A stretch of 64,000 nucleotides of DNA from Ptychodera flava (GCF_041260155.1 NW_027248290.1:137001-201000); one strand, 5' to 3'; numbered from the stretch's first letter, positions 35,710 through 49,539 are shown. Numbers and translations: made by a program. The notes: generated by a model not told the origin, from the letters alone.

Positions 35710-37440
35710 CTACTGTTGGTGTCCTCGGTAGTTTCCCTTCGACTCAAAAAATGCTTGTGCGAACTTCTGCTTGACCAGCTGTAGGTCTGGATTATCCTTT
35801 CTGAAACATTTCTTCTCCGTATGTCCGTCCAAACCACAATTAAAGCAAAAGTTCAATTTCTTGAACATATCAGTTCCCGCTGGGTTAGTACTCGACTCTG
35901 TTGCTGATGTCGATGTTTCTGGTGTTGAGGTGGAGGCTGGTGTCGATACTCGGGACTGGTTCTGCTCTCTCCTCCTGCGATTTGCTGGCGTGGTCGTTGT
36001 TGACTAGTTGTCATCGACCAGGTGTTACTCGAGGCTTGCTGTGTGGGTGGCTGGTTGTCATTTCCCTTCATCATCTGATTCACTACCGGCTGCACTACTT
36101 GCTGTATATCCGACTTATCCAATGATTTCTTTACCACTGGTGCCGATGTTGCGGTTGCTTCAAAACTATCACAGATAGCGGTGTAATTGTACTGGCACTC
36201 GGCGTTGTCCCCTTATGGGCTCTGTTCTTAGCTTTCTCTTCTTGACGTGCTTCCTCCTTCCTTACCATCTGCATTAACTCGATGTAACCTGGCGGTTGGT
36301 TGAGCTTCGTGTCGAGTTGCAGACGATGACAAGTGGCTTTCATTGTACAACACTCCATCGGTGAACTGTTTCAGGCGAAGGTAATCGGCCTCATACTCTT
36401 TGACACTGCCTTGCGTATTGCTCGTTGCAACAGAGTCTGTAATTCCTGCACGTACTGAGAATGTGACCATTCGGGTTTCTGATAACACGACTGAAATGCC
36501 TTCAAAGACTCGGCAGGGGTAAGTCTTGTGCCATACGAACCCTCAAGGGCATCAAGGTAATCACGTACTGTCAAATTGGGTGCTGGGGTCAATGACCTAA
36601 TAGTGTTCATAGCAGGTCCGGCTAAACTTTCAGCAATACGTTTCTTCTTTTCTGCGTCTGATACATTCCACTCTTTGATCATTTGTTCTGCTTGCTCTGC
36701 CCAACTTTCATAGTCGTCTTCGTTTACTGGTACTGGCAGCCTACCGGAGAAAACTCTCAGTTTTTGATACCACCCAGACTCATTTGTCCTTGGTTGCAGA
36801 TTAGTCACAAGTTTCTCCATCATATCCATCCAAGCAGCATCAGGACCATCTTTCTCTCGGCTGGTAAGGCGTACTATTCCTGGGAGGGGTAGGCAATGAA
36901 ACATATTCTGCTGGTTCTCTGTCCCTTACGTCATCGTAGCCGTCGTAATCCAGCCAATTGTGCTGGGGTCAACGGTAGTGGAGTCTTGATTGCCATCCGC
37001 CAATCACCCAAATCCTCCTTTATAGGTTCGGTCCCTCCCTCATCCAGCGGTAAGTTGCTCCATCGCTGCCGGCCATATGCAGGGAAGCCTCCTCTCTGAC
37101 ATTGACCGAATGGGGGAACCTTAGCATTTTAAAAAACTGAGGCAACAGGAGTAAACATCCCAACACTAGTGTCGGCTCCACTCTTTTCATATGCCAAGAA
37201 TCAGCCCATTCCCTCTTTGTGGCTGAGTGGCAAATCACACCTATTCCCCCTTCACATCAATATTTCTGTCAAGTCGGCATCTTTATATTCTCTGGTAATA
37301 AACTGCAATAAATCACTAACATCATTAATAGTTGCATGGGAAACCCAGAAAACTAATCCATGTCTAAGATCAATACCATTCTTATCATATACTTCAACTG
37401 CTTTTCTCTCAAGCTCATCCATTTTTCGTCAACCAAAACA
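35710..37440 (-). pseudogene. gag: Gag, PNMA-like, copy B (frameshifted)
   Basis: Same domains as copy A. The capsid block is more open here: a 177-codon frame (36904-36371) covers it through RLTPAESLKAFQSCYQKPEW. Breaks differ from those in copy A (for example near 36.18 and 35.98 kb). About 60 bp of the proline-rich linker present in copy A is missing near 36.85 kb. Confidence 0.8.
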
Positions 37441-37585
37441 AAATAACAATGCAATGCAATACTGATATCAACGGGGTTGGTCTTTTGTAATCTATACTCT
37501 TAACTGTTAAAAACACTACTGCAACATTAACTGTACGATAAATTACTCATTCAATCCAATATCATCCTGGACAAGCGCCCAATTT

Positions 37586-38810
37586 TGTAACCGGGTAATT
37601 AAACTGACCTTGAATGTAGCCAGTCAATTAAACCCGACCAAGGTTCATATCACACAATAAACAAACCAGGAAAGAATGATTATCGTACGTACAATTTGCG
37701 TTGCAGTTTATATTAAGGTTTATTTCACTACAGCTAAAATCTCTCTACTACTAATGATAATAATAATAAAAGAATAAAAACACTGGTCTACAATGATTAA
37801 AACTAATAACAGTATTACTGGAAAATAATTTCCAGGCGCAAATCTAAAGTTCATCCACCATAATGAAGTTCCAGATAATTCTAAAATGGCTGTTGTCTAG
37901 GTTCATTCACTTAGCTATTGTTTATATGGCTTTACAATGGCTTCTCCTTGAGTTGTAGGTCAATGTCCGTCCTGTTGCTATGACGATGACAGTCTATCCA
38001 ATAGGAAACTACGTTACACACACAGAGTCCTTCCAGACGCTCATCCCTGGGGATTTGATTATTCCAACCCTTGTAGCAATAGTCGAGTTGATGATTGATA
38101 CGATCCAGGCACTCCTTGCTGGCTCCTCAATCCGGCCACACAATAGGAACACATGCAGTGTATCAGTAATTCATTAACTGGATCTCCTCTGTAAGCACAG
38201 TCATGTAAAAGACCAATGGCAGTTATGCAAGCGTTTCCTTCTGTTTACACAATCTCATTCAGGATGAGACTAAGTCAACATGATAGCAAATACACTGTAA
38301 AAAAATCCATGAAACAAAGAACTAAAATCACAGAAAATTTCCTTCCAAATCAGAAAATCCAAATTTCAACATGTTAAATAAAACTTCACTACTATCATAA
38401 AGTACTACTAGAATCAAACTAACTACAGAATAACAACTTAGAAACTTTTCCACACGTTAATTGGGAAACACATGGCTCTCCACGTTTCAGCTTGAGGGAT
38501 GCGTCTCACACTTTGAAACTTTTAAAAGTTCATTGCTTTCAATACCAAAGTATTCAAATACACATACCTGTAAGCACAGTCATGTAAAAGACCAACCACG
38601 TTGTCTGGGAATTTTTTCTTGGTAGTAAAACGGATAATAATTCCTAAACGTACGTCCACACCAAAGTACTGTCTTCAAGCAGTGAAAATCAGTAGAGCAT
38701 TGCAATGCATTGTGGGTGAAAACGCTATCAATGAAATTCCACACATGTGTCATCACACTCAGACAACACGCAGCAGATCTAATCACATGACTTACAATCG
38801 TAACAGGGGT

Positions 38811-38814
<4 letters not shown>
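37586..38814 (-). repeat. 5' LTR of copy B, 1229 bp
   Basis: Same structure as the LTR at 27904-29128, including the 380-bp segment between direct repeats. The adjoining primer site has two further changes (TGGGCGCTTGTCCAGGAT). Confidence 0.85.

Positions 38815-38872
<58 letters not shown>
38815..38872. repeat. (TA)n, unit B
   Basis: Shorter than its unit A equivalent (about 55 against 100 bp). Confidence 0.9.
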
Positions 38873-38875
<3 letters not shown>

Positions 38876-39084
38876 ACTGAATTATTCAATTTATATTCCA
38901 CCTTTTGTTTTACCTTTGTTTCACACAGGAGGGGGGGTCACCTTGTTTTGAAAAGTTGGAATGTGGGGTCACCCTGTTTTCGAAAGTTGGAATAGGGGGG
39001 GGGGGTTCAGCTACTTTTTGACGTCGACAAAAAATAATCCACCGTCCCCCTAGGCCGAAGAAACTGACCAGTCCCTAATACAAC

Positions 39085-39315
39085 GGTTGTGTTTACGAGA
39101 ATTAGTAAAGATCAGACACTCAAAACAGGAGTAAATCAGCGACGCTCAACCGACAGAGTATATGAGATTCATGGAAGATGGCATGGTGGTCGCAAGAGAT
39201 CTCTTTCTACCTCCATGCCATTTTCAATGAATCTCATATACTCTATCGGCTGAGTGTCGCTGATTGACTGGTGAATTGGAATGTCTGATCATTTTTCATT
39301 CTCGTAAACACAACC
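39085..39315. repeat. Foldback MITE, unit B
   Basis: Equivalent of 29451-29682, with the same ends. Confidence 0.85.
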
Positions 39316-40094
39316 AAGCACCCTGCTCGTGTACCGCCATTCTCCTTGCGTCGAATGCCCAGAGAAAGCCCAAGACCAAGAATTGCTGTCTTGTTACACA
39401 AATTTGCCTTCATCCATCATAATGCATGGGTTTATTGCACCAAAATTTCCAAATAAAATTTTTGTCTTTATTCTCTTAACTCTGTAGACCGCAAAGTAGG
39501 TTGCACAGCCGACTGCAGTGACCTGCAGTGAACGAGCACTGTGTGGTCGACGCCTAACGCATGTCCTTTCGTTCTATGAACAGGCCCAGATCAGTGGTGA
39601 TCTCTCCTGATAGCAATACCACGGTCATTGTTGTCGCTAGCACAAAATAAACCGGAAAGTTCAAATGCACTTGAATAGCATAAGCGCTAGCACTATGCGT
39701 GTATTAGCTTTAGTCTTGCCAGGGTCTAGCCGCGAAAAAGGCAGCTCACGGACGGCGGACGGCCGGGCTGTGCGCGGTCTTTTTCTTAACGTGTTGCTGT
39801 GAAGCAGCAGCTGCTACAGGCCAGCGCTGCAAAGAAAACCGGTCAGAAAAGCCAGCGCATTGCATATGGGCTACAATAACTGCACCTAGCCTTGGCCATT
39901 CTTAGCCCTGCCATGGTACCTTCTTAGCTCCATGGCAATGCATACGATACTGTGTTTTCCCAGCGCGACGCGAGAGGCCTACCGCCTCCCGTCCAGCACC
40001 TTCAACGCCGGGAACGCACAGCATCGTTTTGCGGCTGTATCAGTCAGCCAGAACAAGTTCCTATATATATAATATATAATTTTGCGGCTGTATC

Positions 40095-40790
40095 AGTAAG
40101 TTAGAGCGAGGTCCTATGTACATAAAATTTTGCAGCTCTATCAGTAAGTCAGAGCGGCGTACTATGTATATACAATTTTGCAGCTCTATCAGTAAGTCAG
40201 AGCGAGGTACATGTATATACAATTTTGCAGCTCTATCAGTAAGTCAGAACGAGGTACTAGGTATATAAAATTTTGCAGCTCTATCAGTAAGTCAGAACGA
40301 GCGTTCTATGTATATAAAATTTTGCAGCTCTATCAGTAAGTCAGAACGAGGTTCTATGTTATAAAATTTTGCAGCTCTATCAGTAAGTCAGAACAAGGTT
40401 CTATGTATATAAAATTTTGCTGCTCTATCAGTAAGTCAGAACGAGGTACAATGTATATAAATTTTGCAGCTCTATCAGTAAGTCAGAGCGAGGTACAATG
40501 TATATACAATTTTGCAGCTCTATCAGTAAGTCAGAACGAGGTACTAGGTATATAAAATTTTGCAGCTCTATCAGTAAGTCAGAACGAGGTTCTATGTATA
40601 TAAAATTTTGCAGCTCTATCAGTAAGTCAGAACAAGGTTCTATGTATATAAAATTTTGCTGCTCTATCAGTAAGTCAGAACGAGGTCCAGCTGTATCAGT
40701 AAGTCAGAACGAGGTCCAGCTGTAGCATTAAGTCCGAACGAGGTTCGATATATATAAAATTTTGCAGCTCTATCAGTAAGTAAGAACGAC
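40095..40790. repeat. 48-bp minisatellite, unit B
   Basis: About 12 units. Unlike unit A, several carry 1-3 nt indels (for example near 40205 and 40360), so the long open frame is lost; only 75 codons stay open at 40498-40725. Confidence 0.85.
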
Positions 40791-40860
40791 GTCCTATGTA
40801 TATAAAATTTTTCGCGGCGAGGCTCGATGTAATTTTCGAACCTTGTCCAGGCTCTATAGT

Positions 40861-40913
40861 CTATGTATGTATGTATGTACGTATGTACGTATGTATGTAT
40901 GTATATACTATAT

Positions 40914-40980
<67 letters not shown>
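40861..40980. repeat. (TATG)n and interrupted (TA)n, unit B
   Basis: Equivalent of 32805-32922. Confidence 0.85.
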
Positions 40981-40983
<3 letters not shown>

Positions 40984-41070
40984 CGTCTCTCTATATACAT
41001 TTTCCATCTCTTCTATCTCTAAAAGCAGCTTGATTGTGTAAATTAATTTTTTTACATTTGGCGCCTCGTA
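40981..41070 (+). repeat. Tail box, variant 1, unit B
   Basis: Equivalent of 32923-33010, nearly identical. Confidence 0.7.
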
Positions 41071-41242
41071 GTGCTGAGCTGAGTAAGTTTCTAACATACA
41101 GAACCTCGTTCTGATACAGCGATACTTCATCAGAACGAGGCTGTATATATAAGATTTTGCAGCGCTGTCAGATACTGTAAACGTCAGCAGCTGCCTCGAA
41201 AACGAGGCTAAATGTAAAATCTTCGAGCTGTATCAAAGTCCG

Positions 41243-41475
41243 ATGTATGTATGTATGTATGTATGTATGTATGTATGTATGTATGTATGTATGTATGTAT
41301 GTATGTATGTATGTATGTATGTATGTATGTATGTATGTATGTATCTATGTGTAGTGTGTGTGTTTATGCATGTTTGTGCGAAATAATGTGTGTACGTGTA
41401 TACGTATGATGTATGTATGAACGTATGTATGTATTGTACATGTCTGAATGAATACACTCTATGCGTACGCGTATG

Positions 41476-41566
<91 letters not shown>

Positions 41567-41575
41567 TATATATAC
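41243..41575. repeat. (TATG)n, variant spacer, (TA)n, unit B
   Basis: About 105 bp of TATG and about 85 bp of TA around the GCGTACGCGTATGATTA spacer. Confidence 0.9.
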
Positions 41576-41601
41576 TTATATTTATATATAATTTATATAT
41601 A

Positions 41602-41693
41602 ATTCCTCTCTATATATACATTTTCCACCTTTTCTATATCTAAAAAAGCTTGATTGTGTAAATTAATTTCTTTACATTTGGCGCCTCATAATT
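41602..41693 (+). repeat. Tail box, variant 2, unit B
   Basis: Equivalent of 33478-33568. Confidence 0.7.
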
Positions 41694-42264
41694 CTATTTC
41701 TACTTTTCTGTGTTAATTACAAAAACTAAGCAATTTTCTATTTTCGGTTGTAATAAAGCTCAGTTGATTAGCATGTTATCGGTAACTATGGTTTGTGTGA
41801 CTAGGTTGCTGCGTTACAATGGATTCAAACAAAATATTGAGGTAAGAGTGATATTAATAGAAAATGAAGCAACTGATAATGACGTTGTTAAATTTTTTGT
41901 TGTTTTGTTGATGATGTATATGATGATATAGATGACGATGATGATGATGATTTTGAGGATGATGATGATAGAGGATACGTTGCAAAATATACATTTTATC
42001 GCCAGTTTTAATTAGCAAAGCCGTATGCTTATACATTTTTGACAATTTTATTAAGAATATGCACGGAAACCTTCACTCAATTATCATCAGAGCGAAGCCT
42101 TGTCACAATATTCTTTCTCACACAGGTCTTTGGAAGTGATCAAAATAAAGTGACAGTAAAATTCTTCTGTTATCACCCCTGACGGATGGACCTTTTCCAC
42201 AGAGTAAGTTTGCAGGTAATTATGAAATTACAAACAATCGATTGCGCTTGCAATAAACATTCAG

Positions 42265-43782
42265 CAAAATTGTCAGACTTTCTGATGAGATATTATCGGA
42301 AGAAGGGATTTAACCTACATGTTGCCAAATTGTAATGGAAAGTCATCGTCGGCTGTCTGAATTTTTCTTGTAAAACTATATAATTATACTTTCTGTCAGA
42401 CAGTAAGTAATGCATTATTGTTTCATTTCATGACATTCATCGTGACCGTAAAATATACAATACGCTTAGCTTTCAAAGTACTTTCTACAGCCGATAGCAT
42501 CTGATGTTCGCATACGAGGATGGAAGTCTCACCAGCGTCTATAATGCTTCATCAGAAGGAGTGTATTACTATTAACTGATAGAACATGAGGCTACTTAAC
42601 TCTAACAAGGTTAAGTATTAACGAGACTATATACGTTGACCACCTTAACCAGACAGACTCTGAGACTACAACGTAGTCAATGGAAATTAATTCGTGTATG
42701 GAATTAGACACTTAAAACGTATATGCAATGGAATCGAATTGAAATAGACGATGTATGTCAGTCTTGCAATGTTTATAGAGAAGCGACATCGAATATGTCC
42801 AAGATATGGTGACCTCTTGTTTCCAGGTGATGTTGTTACAGATTTCCGGGAACTCAATGTGCGGGCATGTTATGTTCTCCATGCATTATATTGTTTTCAT
42901 TTATAAAAGTAAACATTAACTTCCACAAATTATCATGCTCACTCTGCACAGTCTCTGCTATTGATTTCAGGTTGTGACGACGTGTTCTGTCTACCTCCTT
43001 TCTGTCTCTCCACTACTATCTGTCTGTTGAATAGCTTGTTGTTTCTAGAATGCAGGAGTTTTTCAAACAAAGTTTTAAAATAGCATAGCAAATTAGCGTC
43101 CTGAATTTCCGGAAATGCGTATAGCCAGGCTAAAATGCACGATCATCGAGTTTTCGTCTATTTCCAACAATCTATAGAGCTCTGTAGAATTTACAATCAA
43201 AGATCAAATCAGACACGTGCAAAAAGTCGAGACCGAGATAGCAAACGCCACGGGCAGCATCGTTTATATATGCTGAAGATTTAGTCCAGTTCGGTAAATA
43301 AAAAATATATCTTGATCATATGAAATCGGCTGTCATGTATATCAGCGCATTTCACACAAAGATAAAATCAACTATTTGTTGTGATTCGTAAATACAGTTA
43401 TTATCGTTACATAGTTCCAAGTAAACTAATCAGATTGGAGTTTGCGCAGTGGGTCCTAAAATAATGCGAATAGTTAGACTTAGAGTTATGTATTTCGTCA
43501 ACATCTCCGATACATTTTCACGCACTGCTGTTTGCACAAATACACGAGAAAATGCTACCAAATAACCTAATTGTTTCTATAATCCCTGTCTGAAATTTCT
43601 GTAATATCTATCACCCTTATGCTTGTTAATAAATTATTTCAAATTAAATGTAAGAAGTAAATAACTGTCATCAACTGTCAGGCTTGCAAAATTACGTTTG
43701 CCAGGCGTTAGGTTCCTCGATATATCGCTCTACAGTGACATGTCAGCTTCAGTCTGGCGGCACTTATTTACATAGAGACTAA
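42265..43782. other. Unique part of unit X, no gene recognised
   Basis: Nearly all of it is repeated at 52.5-54.03 kb. No exon with matching conservation and splice sites was found. Confidence 0.4.
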
Positions 43783-45479
43783 GGGAGCCTTCAGTAATTA
43801 CAGGGGATTGGGCCGGGGAATTGGGGGGAGGGTCATTTTTTAGAAAACAGTTCAAAGGGGAGGGTCACTTTTTATAAGCCTATCTTGGGGGAGGGTCACT
43901 TTTGACAGAAGCTGATATTATGGCCAAAACTTTGATTGTCCATGTGATATTTCCTGAATAGGAAATCACCAACAAAATACGCACACACTTATAGACCGCA
44001 ATGCATAGTGAATTGACATTTGGTGAGATTCCAACATCAAATTTCTTACACAACCATAGACTTGTAACCACTCTAGTCTAATCAAGAACAATAATCTTAA
44101 TAATCAAGCATACATAAATGCACAGATTTATCTAATTTTGTACTGAAAAAAAAATATTCATAGTTTCATCATAGACCCCTATGCATAGTGAATCGACATT
44201 TTGGTGAAATTCCAAAATCAAATTTCTTGCACAACCATTGACTTGTAACCATTCTAGTCTTATCAAGAACAATAATGTGAATAATCAAGCATACATAAAT
44301 GCACAGATTTATCTATTTTTTTACTGAAAAAAATATTCATAGTTCATCATAGACCCCTATGCATAGTGAATCGACATTTTGGTGAAATTCCAAAATCAAA
44401 TTTCTTGCACAACCATGGACTTGTAACCATTCTAGTCTTATCAAGAACAATAATGTGAATAATCAAGCATACATAAATGCACAGATTTATCTAATTTTGT
44501 ACTGAAAAAAAATTATTCATAGTTTCATCATAGACCCCAATGCATAGTGAATCGACATTTTGGTGAAATTCCGAAATCATATTTCTTGCACAACCATAGA
44601 CTTGTAACCACTGTAGTCTAATCAAGAACAATAATCTAAATAATCAAGCATGCATAAATGCACAGATTTATCTAATTTTGTACTGAAAAAATTATTCATA
44701 GTTTCATCATAGACCCCAATGCATAGTGTATTGAATGACATTTGGTGAAATTCCAAAATCAAATTTCTTACACAACCATAGACTTGTAACCACTCTAGTC
44801 TAATCAAGAAAATTAATATCAATAATCAAGAGTACACAAATGCAAAGATTTACCTATTTTTGTATTGGAAAAACTATTCATAATTTCATCATAAACACCA
44901 TGGATAGTGAACCAACTTTTTAGATAAAATTCAGAAATCAATTTCTTGTACACAAATGTTCATTTTACTTCCCTATTCAAGCAAAGTACATTTAAATACA
45001 TTATCAAACATATATAAAATACAGATATAGCATGTTTTGTGGGGGTAAATTGCATTAATTTGCCTGATAGACTCCATGTATTATGATTTGATATTTTTGG
45101 ATGTAGCACTAAATCAGCTACATCTTGCCTTCTTATAGTTGCACAAAATATGGTGACCTCCCTAAAATGTATGAAATACCATATCTCTTCAAAAACTCTT
45201 GCGTGATAAATTGCGACTGTCCCTCCAAAAACACCAGCCCTCCCTTCTGTAATTTGTCCCTAACATAACAATTGAACCAATTGTTATGTAAATTAGCTGA
45301 TACTGTTTTAGTTATTCCCGGGGAGAATACCGCAGTGGTTGGGGGGGAGGGTCAAGTTTTAGAATGTCGGACAAGGGGGAGGGTCACATTTTAGACAGGA
45401 GGATTGGGGGGAGGGTCACATTTTACGGTACAGGTGTTCGCGAAATTCCCCCGCCCCCCTGTAATTACTGAAGGCTCCC
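43783..45479. mobile_element. PIF/Harbinger-like non-autonomous transposon
   Basis: Perfect terminal inverted repeats starting GGGAGCCTTCAGTAATTACA, flanked by TAA on both sides (43780-43782, 45480-45482). The empty site with a single TAA is seen at 54032-54034 in unit Y. A 3-bp TAA duplication is the hallmark of PIF/Harbinger. Next to both termini are GGGGGAGGGTCACTTTT-type repeats. No transposase frame was found. Confidence 0.8.
43985..44900. repeat. Internal tandem repeat of the Harbinger-like element
   Basis: Five units of about 180 bp. The marker GACTTGTAACCA recurs near 44050, 44230, 44410, 44600 and 44780. Frames of 63-66 codons here are repeat artefacts. Confidence 0.85.
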
Positions 45480-46189
45480 TAATGTCTGAGTGCAGATGTC
45501 CAAATTCTTTGTATCTCATCGTCGTACTGACAAAGGCCGAACTAAAAGGCGACCTGGATAAGGTCAATCGAGACAAACACTTCGCGCCATTCTGACAATC
45601 GCCACAACAGTCATCGACTAAATTGAATAAATCTAGGTTCCCCAGAATCTTCCATCAAATTAAAAAGAATGAAGTAAACCACTAAGTCTTCATTTTCAAT
45701 ACCAAATTGAGCGATGTCAACACACGAATTATATCGTAAATTGAAGAGTTGTGCAGTAACGTCGTAAATGAATTCATATATAGACTGTGTTAGGGGAAAC
45801 CCCTAACACAGCCCCATATGTGAATACGTTTATCTAGACGAGGAGTAGTTTATTTTTATAATTTGTGATTTTTACGGCTGTATATTTTCTTTATTGTGCT
45901 GTCAAGTAAAATTGAAATAATTTACCCGTGAAGTTTGTTGTATTTGACGTTTTATACAACTTTAAGAAAATAACTCTGTAACTAAGCGAATCGACTTTTC
46001 ATACACCCACAGGCTACGTAGCGATGAGGAAGTAGACATGAAATAATTTCAAAACTATAGTATAATTAGGCTAGAGATTGTTAACAGCGCTGTGCTTATA
46101 ACACTCATTACGGCAACTCCCGATATGAAAGCCCAGGCAAATTTAAAATATGCATGCACGCTTCAGTAATGCTGTAGTAAACTACAATG

Positions 46190-46550
46190 TGACAGGCCCT
46201 GTACAGACCCTGACACAACCCTATGGTACAGGTCTGTGTCAGCAAATACGTCCAATTGCTGTGAAAGGGGCTGACGTACAGGTCTATTGCCAGTGCTGTG
46301 ATGACATGGCTATATACAGTGCTGTGGACACAGAGATGTGACAGGGCCTGAAATTTTTGCCTGTTCCATCACTATATGTACACAGCCATATGATACAGAC
46401 CTGTAACAGTGTCAATTTTTTAATGTGCACACAATCATGACTGTATTTATTTGTTATCAAAATTGGCTCATTTCCCGAAATATATAACTCTGAAATCTGA
46501 CAATTTTTGAGACCTTGTAACAGGTCCTGTAAATTCAACACTGTCATAAC
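46190..46550. repeat. ACAGGTCTGT/ACAGGCCCTGT-rich block
   Basis: Many copies of CTGTACAGACC, ACAGGTCTGT and TGTGACAGG on both strands. Present again at 54760-55110, but not seen in the older sub-units, so perhaps an inserted element. No borders could be fixed. Confidence 0.35.
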
Positions 46551-46874
46551 ACTGTTCTTAGACCAAATGTCATATGACAAACGTCATTCAATTCCGTGTC
46601 TCGCTCCATTCAGATTATAGGGCATATTCACTCACAACTTCTGTCTGATGGATTCGTGTATATATGCGCCATACTTGGTCACCGTTTAAATTCCGCTTAA
46701 AACTTTTGTAACTTGGTCATTCTGTTTTGCTATGCTTTTTCTGATCGAGTGTCTTTAGGAATCCCTCTACGTTGAAACAAAACGAACAAAATGTAAGCAC
46801 ATTACTTCAGTGAATAAAAATTACAGCGAATCAACGATAAATAGTGAAATGGGTCGCTTTTATATTTCGGATCT

Positions 46875-47003
46875 TCAGACACTCGCTACCTAGCGTACTT
46901 GTAACGAGAGAGGCTTCCCATAGTGATCACAAGGTCTCTGAGATAAACGGAGATACACCGTCCGTTATCTCACAGGTAGTCGTTCTGCACTTTCCATCTT
47001 CAT
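46875..47003 (-). pseudogene. Degenerate LDL-receptor-A-like exon (unit X, first sub-unit)
   Basis: Aligns with the open exon at 50830-50966: same acceptor area and EDGKC start, but about 6 bases are missing and the cysteine-rich part is out of frame. The donor is also lost (GCGAGTGT in place of GTGAGT). Confidence 0.5.
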
Positions 47004-47259
47004 CTGAGCACAAAACTACGCTTCTAAAGCTTCCTAATTTGTTAACAACAGTCTGTCGTATGCGACTTATGTATAAAATTCCCGTAGAAGTGAAGCACAG
47101 ATGATATAGACATGTATTTGTTGATTTGAGTGACCATGAGCTACTTAGCTACTCAACACATTCACGGGGAACAGTAAGCTGCGTGTCATGTATTGTATCT
47201 CAATAGAACCTCACATGTAGAACAGTGCATAGATTCCTCAAAAGTCCTTTCCTTTTTGA

Positions 47260-49317
47260 TTACCATCCCATTTTCCCCCGTATACTATGCCTATCAGTTT
47301 ATCGTGATTTAATAACCGAGGGGTTGCTGTGAGGGTGTACATGATTGTCTCCACAAAGATACTAGGGCCAGATAATCTACCTGTTGAGGGGTTGCTGCAA
47401 GAGTGCCTACCAGTATCATTGAGGGTGTGCGAGTAGAAAAAAAATAAGAAAAAACAAATTCCCTCAGGCAGGGAGAGTCCATAGTAACCCCTGTGCAGTT
47501 AGGCCTACATCCAGCTTGGTTTCGAGGTCCCGTCTAGGGGCACCTCAAAGTTGGCGTATCGGTATACTTTGTGAATGTCACTTTTCTTTTGAGAGAGTAC
47601 CTTAGCTTTTCATTAGAAAAACACAGATCAAGCATATCCCTAACCAGGTCTACCACGTCTTGAGTAACTTTAGAAGGTCCCCCTCGACAGGGCCTAACAG
47701 ATCGCGGCCCGACTATCAGTCGGTTAGGAATTTAGTGTACGTATGAAAGAATATATGAACATAGTATATTTGTGTGATAAGAAACCAAATGACCGTGGCA
47801 TTCGAGTTAATGTTTTGAGACAAGATAAATTAAATTAAATTAAATGTATGATACAACGTCTCCGTAGTCAGCGTTATTACAATATAATGAAGCTGTAGAC
47901 TCTGTAGACTCCAGTCGTTGAATAAGACATTGTGTCGATTGTTTGAAATCGGCTATTATGTCTGATTATTTCACAAATGAAGTATTTGTTGTTCCCATTG
48001 ACCTTTTTGACTGGAGTTTGAGTACAACTGAAAGTGATGCAGCTAGCTAGTTCACGATTCGAGTATAGCATTTACACCAGTTATACATACATATTCACGC
48101 AAATGGTCATAAACACATTATATTACTTAAATTACATACTTGAACTGAAGCTATACGAGCTACCAAAAAACTTGTTTTTCGTGAATTCTTTCCACATTAT
48201 CAGAGTCAAGACTTCCCCTGTTATGATATTAAACGATGTATTTATAAATTAGTATAAACCCTCGTAAACCTGCACTCGTAATCAGCCAGGCTTGAAAAAA
48301 GATTTGTGTCTGGCTTTTTAACTCCTAAATTTATCGCTTTACGATGTTGACGGCTCCAGTATGGCGATGCATATCTACGTGCACATTACCAACTAAATGC
48401 AGGTGTTCAAATTGCACTGTATCTCAGTATCAGTACTGATAAGGTTAAACATACTGGTGACCTGAAAAGGGTCAATCAGACCAATACTTTCCCGCCATTA
48501 GCATACTGGCTCTGACATCGCCGTCTCTGTCGTCAATAGATGATAGCACTACAAATACCGTTCATGTTGCCTCAGTCTCTCATCCAATTGCAGGTAGACG
48601 TACATATCTCAATCGTCATTTGGATTCGTTTTATTGCAGTATCGAGGGGCATGAAGCACTATCAGAAACAGACTAGAAACAGACATGGCCAGGGATTGTA
48701 GGAGCCCCAAATGTTCATTACGTCATTCAGAGCAAGGAATAGATGTTCATCACCCGTTCTTTTCGCGGCTTTCTACTTTGAAATAACTTGCCTTCAAACT
48801 TTGCTGTCCTTGACTTTTTATACAAAAGACATTTATACTCAATTGATCGTGCACCGACCAAACTATCTGTAACTGAGCATATGACTTTTCATCAATTTGG
48901 TGACAACTGACGAGTGAGCAGAAGTTGTCGAAAATTCCAAAGGGTAGATTTATTAGAGATGGCTTGTCACCCTATTACCGTGCAAGCATTTCTATCTCAA
49001 TGCTTAACAACTTAGTTATGAAGCGTTGAGAAAATTGATTGCTTAAGTACACTACGGATAATCACAGTTTGTAGTTTTGTTGACAGATGATAGATCACAG
49101 TAACAATACAGGGTGCAAAGGTTGTGTCAAACTGTCGCTGATTAAAAGTAAATATTTTGATGAAACAACGAGACACTCAGAACACGTTGATCCAGACGTA
49201 TTTTGTCTAGTTCATCAACTTTGCAATTATGTTTATGCATAAAAGACGATTTTATAAACGCTGTGTCACAAATACGTACAGAGTAAGTGTTAGACACTGC
49301 AGTTCACCAAATATTAT
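47260..49317. other. Sub-unit sequence, no gene recognised
   Basis: Largely repeated at 55.84-58.08 kb. The 64-72 codon frames near 47.88-48.25 kb are not kept in the other copy. Confidence 0.4.
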
Positions 49318-49539
49318 AGACTGAAAGATTCGTCGCTCGAGGGCGCTCTCTACGCTCCCCCTTCTGAATTCAATAAATATTTAACAACAATCTACATAAA
49401 ACGTCATATATTTTAGCGACCAAAACAGCTGTAGGCGTGACTAACGCTCTTTCGTCTCGCTGCTGCATATGACAGACCGCGTCCAGTCGGAGGAGGAGAC
49501 GAGCGGAGGGAGCGTCCTCAGCGACAGATCTTTCAGACT
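49318..49539. repeat. Foldback MITE in unit X
   Basis: Ends AGACTGAAAGATTCGTCGCT and its near reverse complement (GCGACAGATCTTTCAGACT). The equivalent in unit Y is 58083-58295. Confidence 0.65.

Larger units (their letters stand above)
34170..38814 (-). mobile_element. Ty3/Gypsy retrotransposon, copy B (truncated by duplication)
   Basis: Holds the 5' LTR, primer site, Gag, protease and the first part of RT; it stops at the duplication junction inside RT. RNase H, integrase and 3' LTR are missing. The stop coincides with the unit A/B border and the flanking AT repeat matches copy A's, so this is not a separate insertion. Confidence 0.9.
34170..42264. repeat. Tandem segmental duplication, unit B
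   Basis: Begins mid-RT at TTCCCTGGGGCATCCG and ends at AATAAACATTCAG, where the sequence continues into CAAAATTGTCAGACTT, as it also does at 52.5 kb. About 8.1 kb; the difference from unit A is mostly the 1.53-kb transposon. Confidence 0.9.

Noticed and set aside
34170..38814. Second independent LTR-retrotransposon insertion
   Set aside because: Flanks and truncation point match a tandem duplication of copy A; no separate target site.
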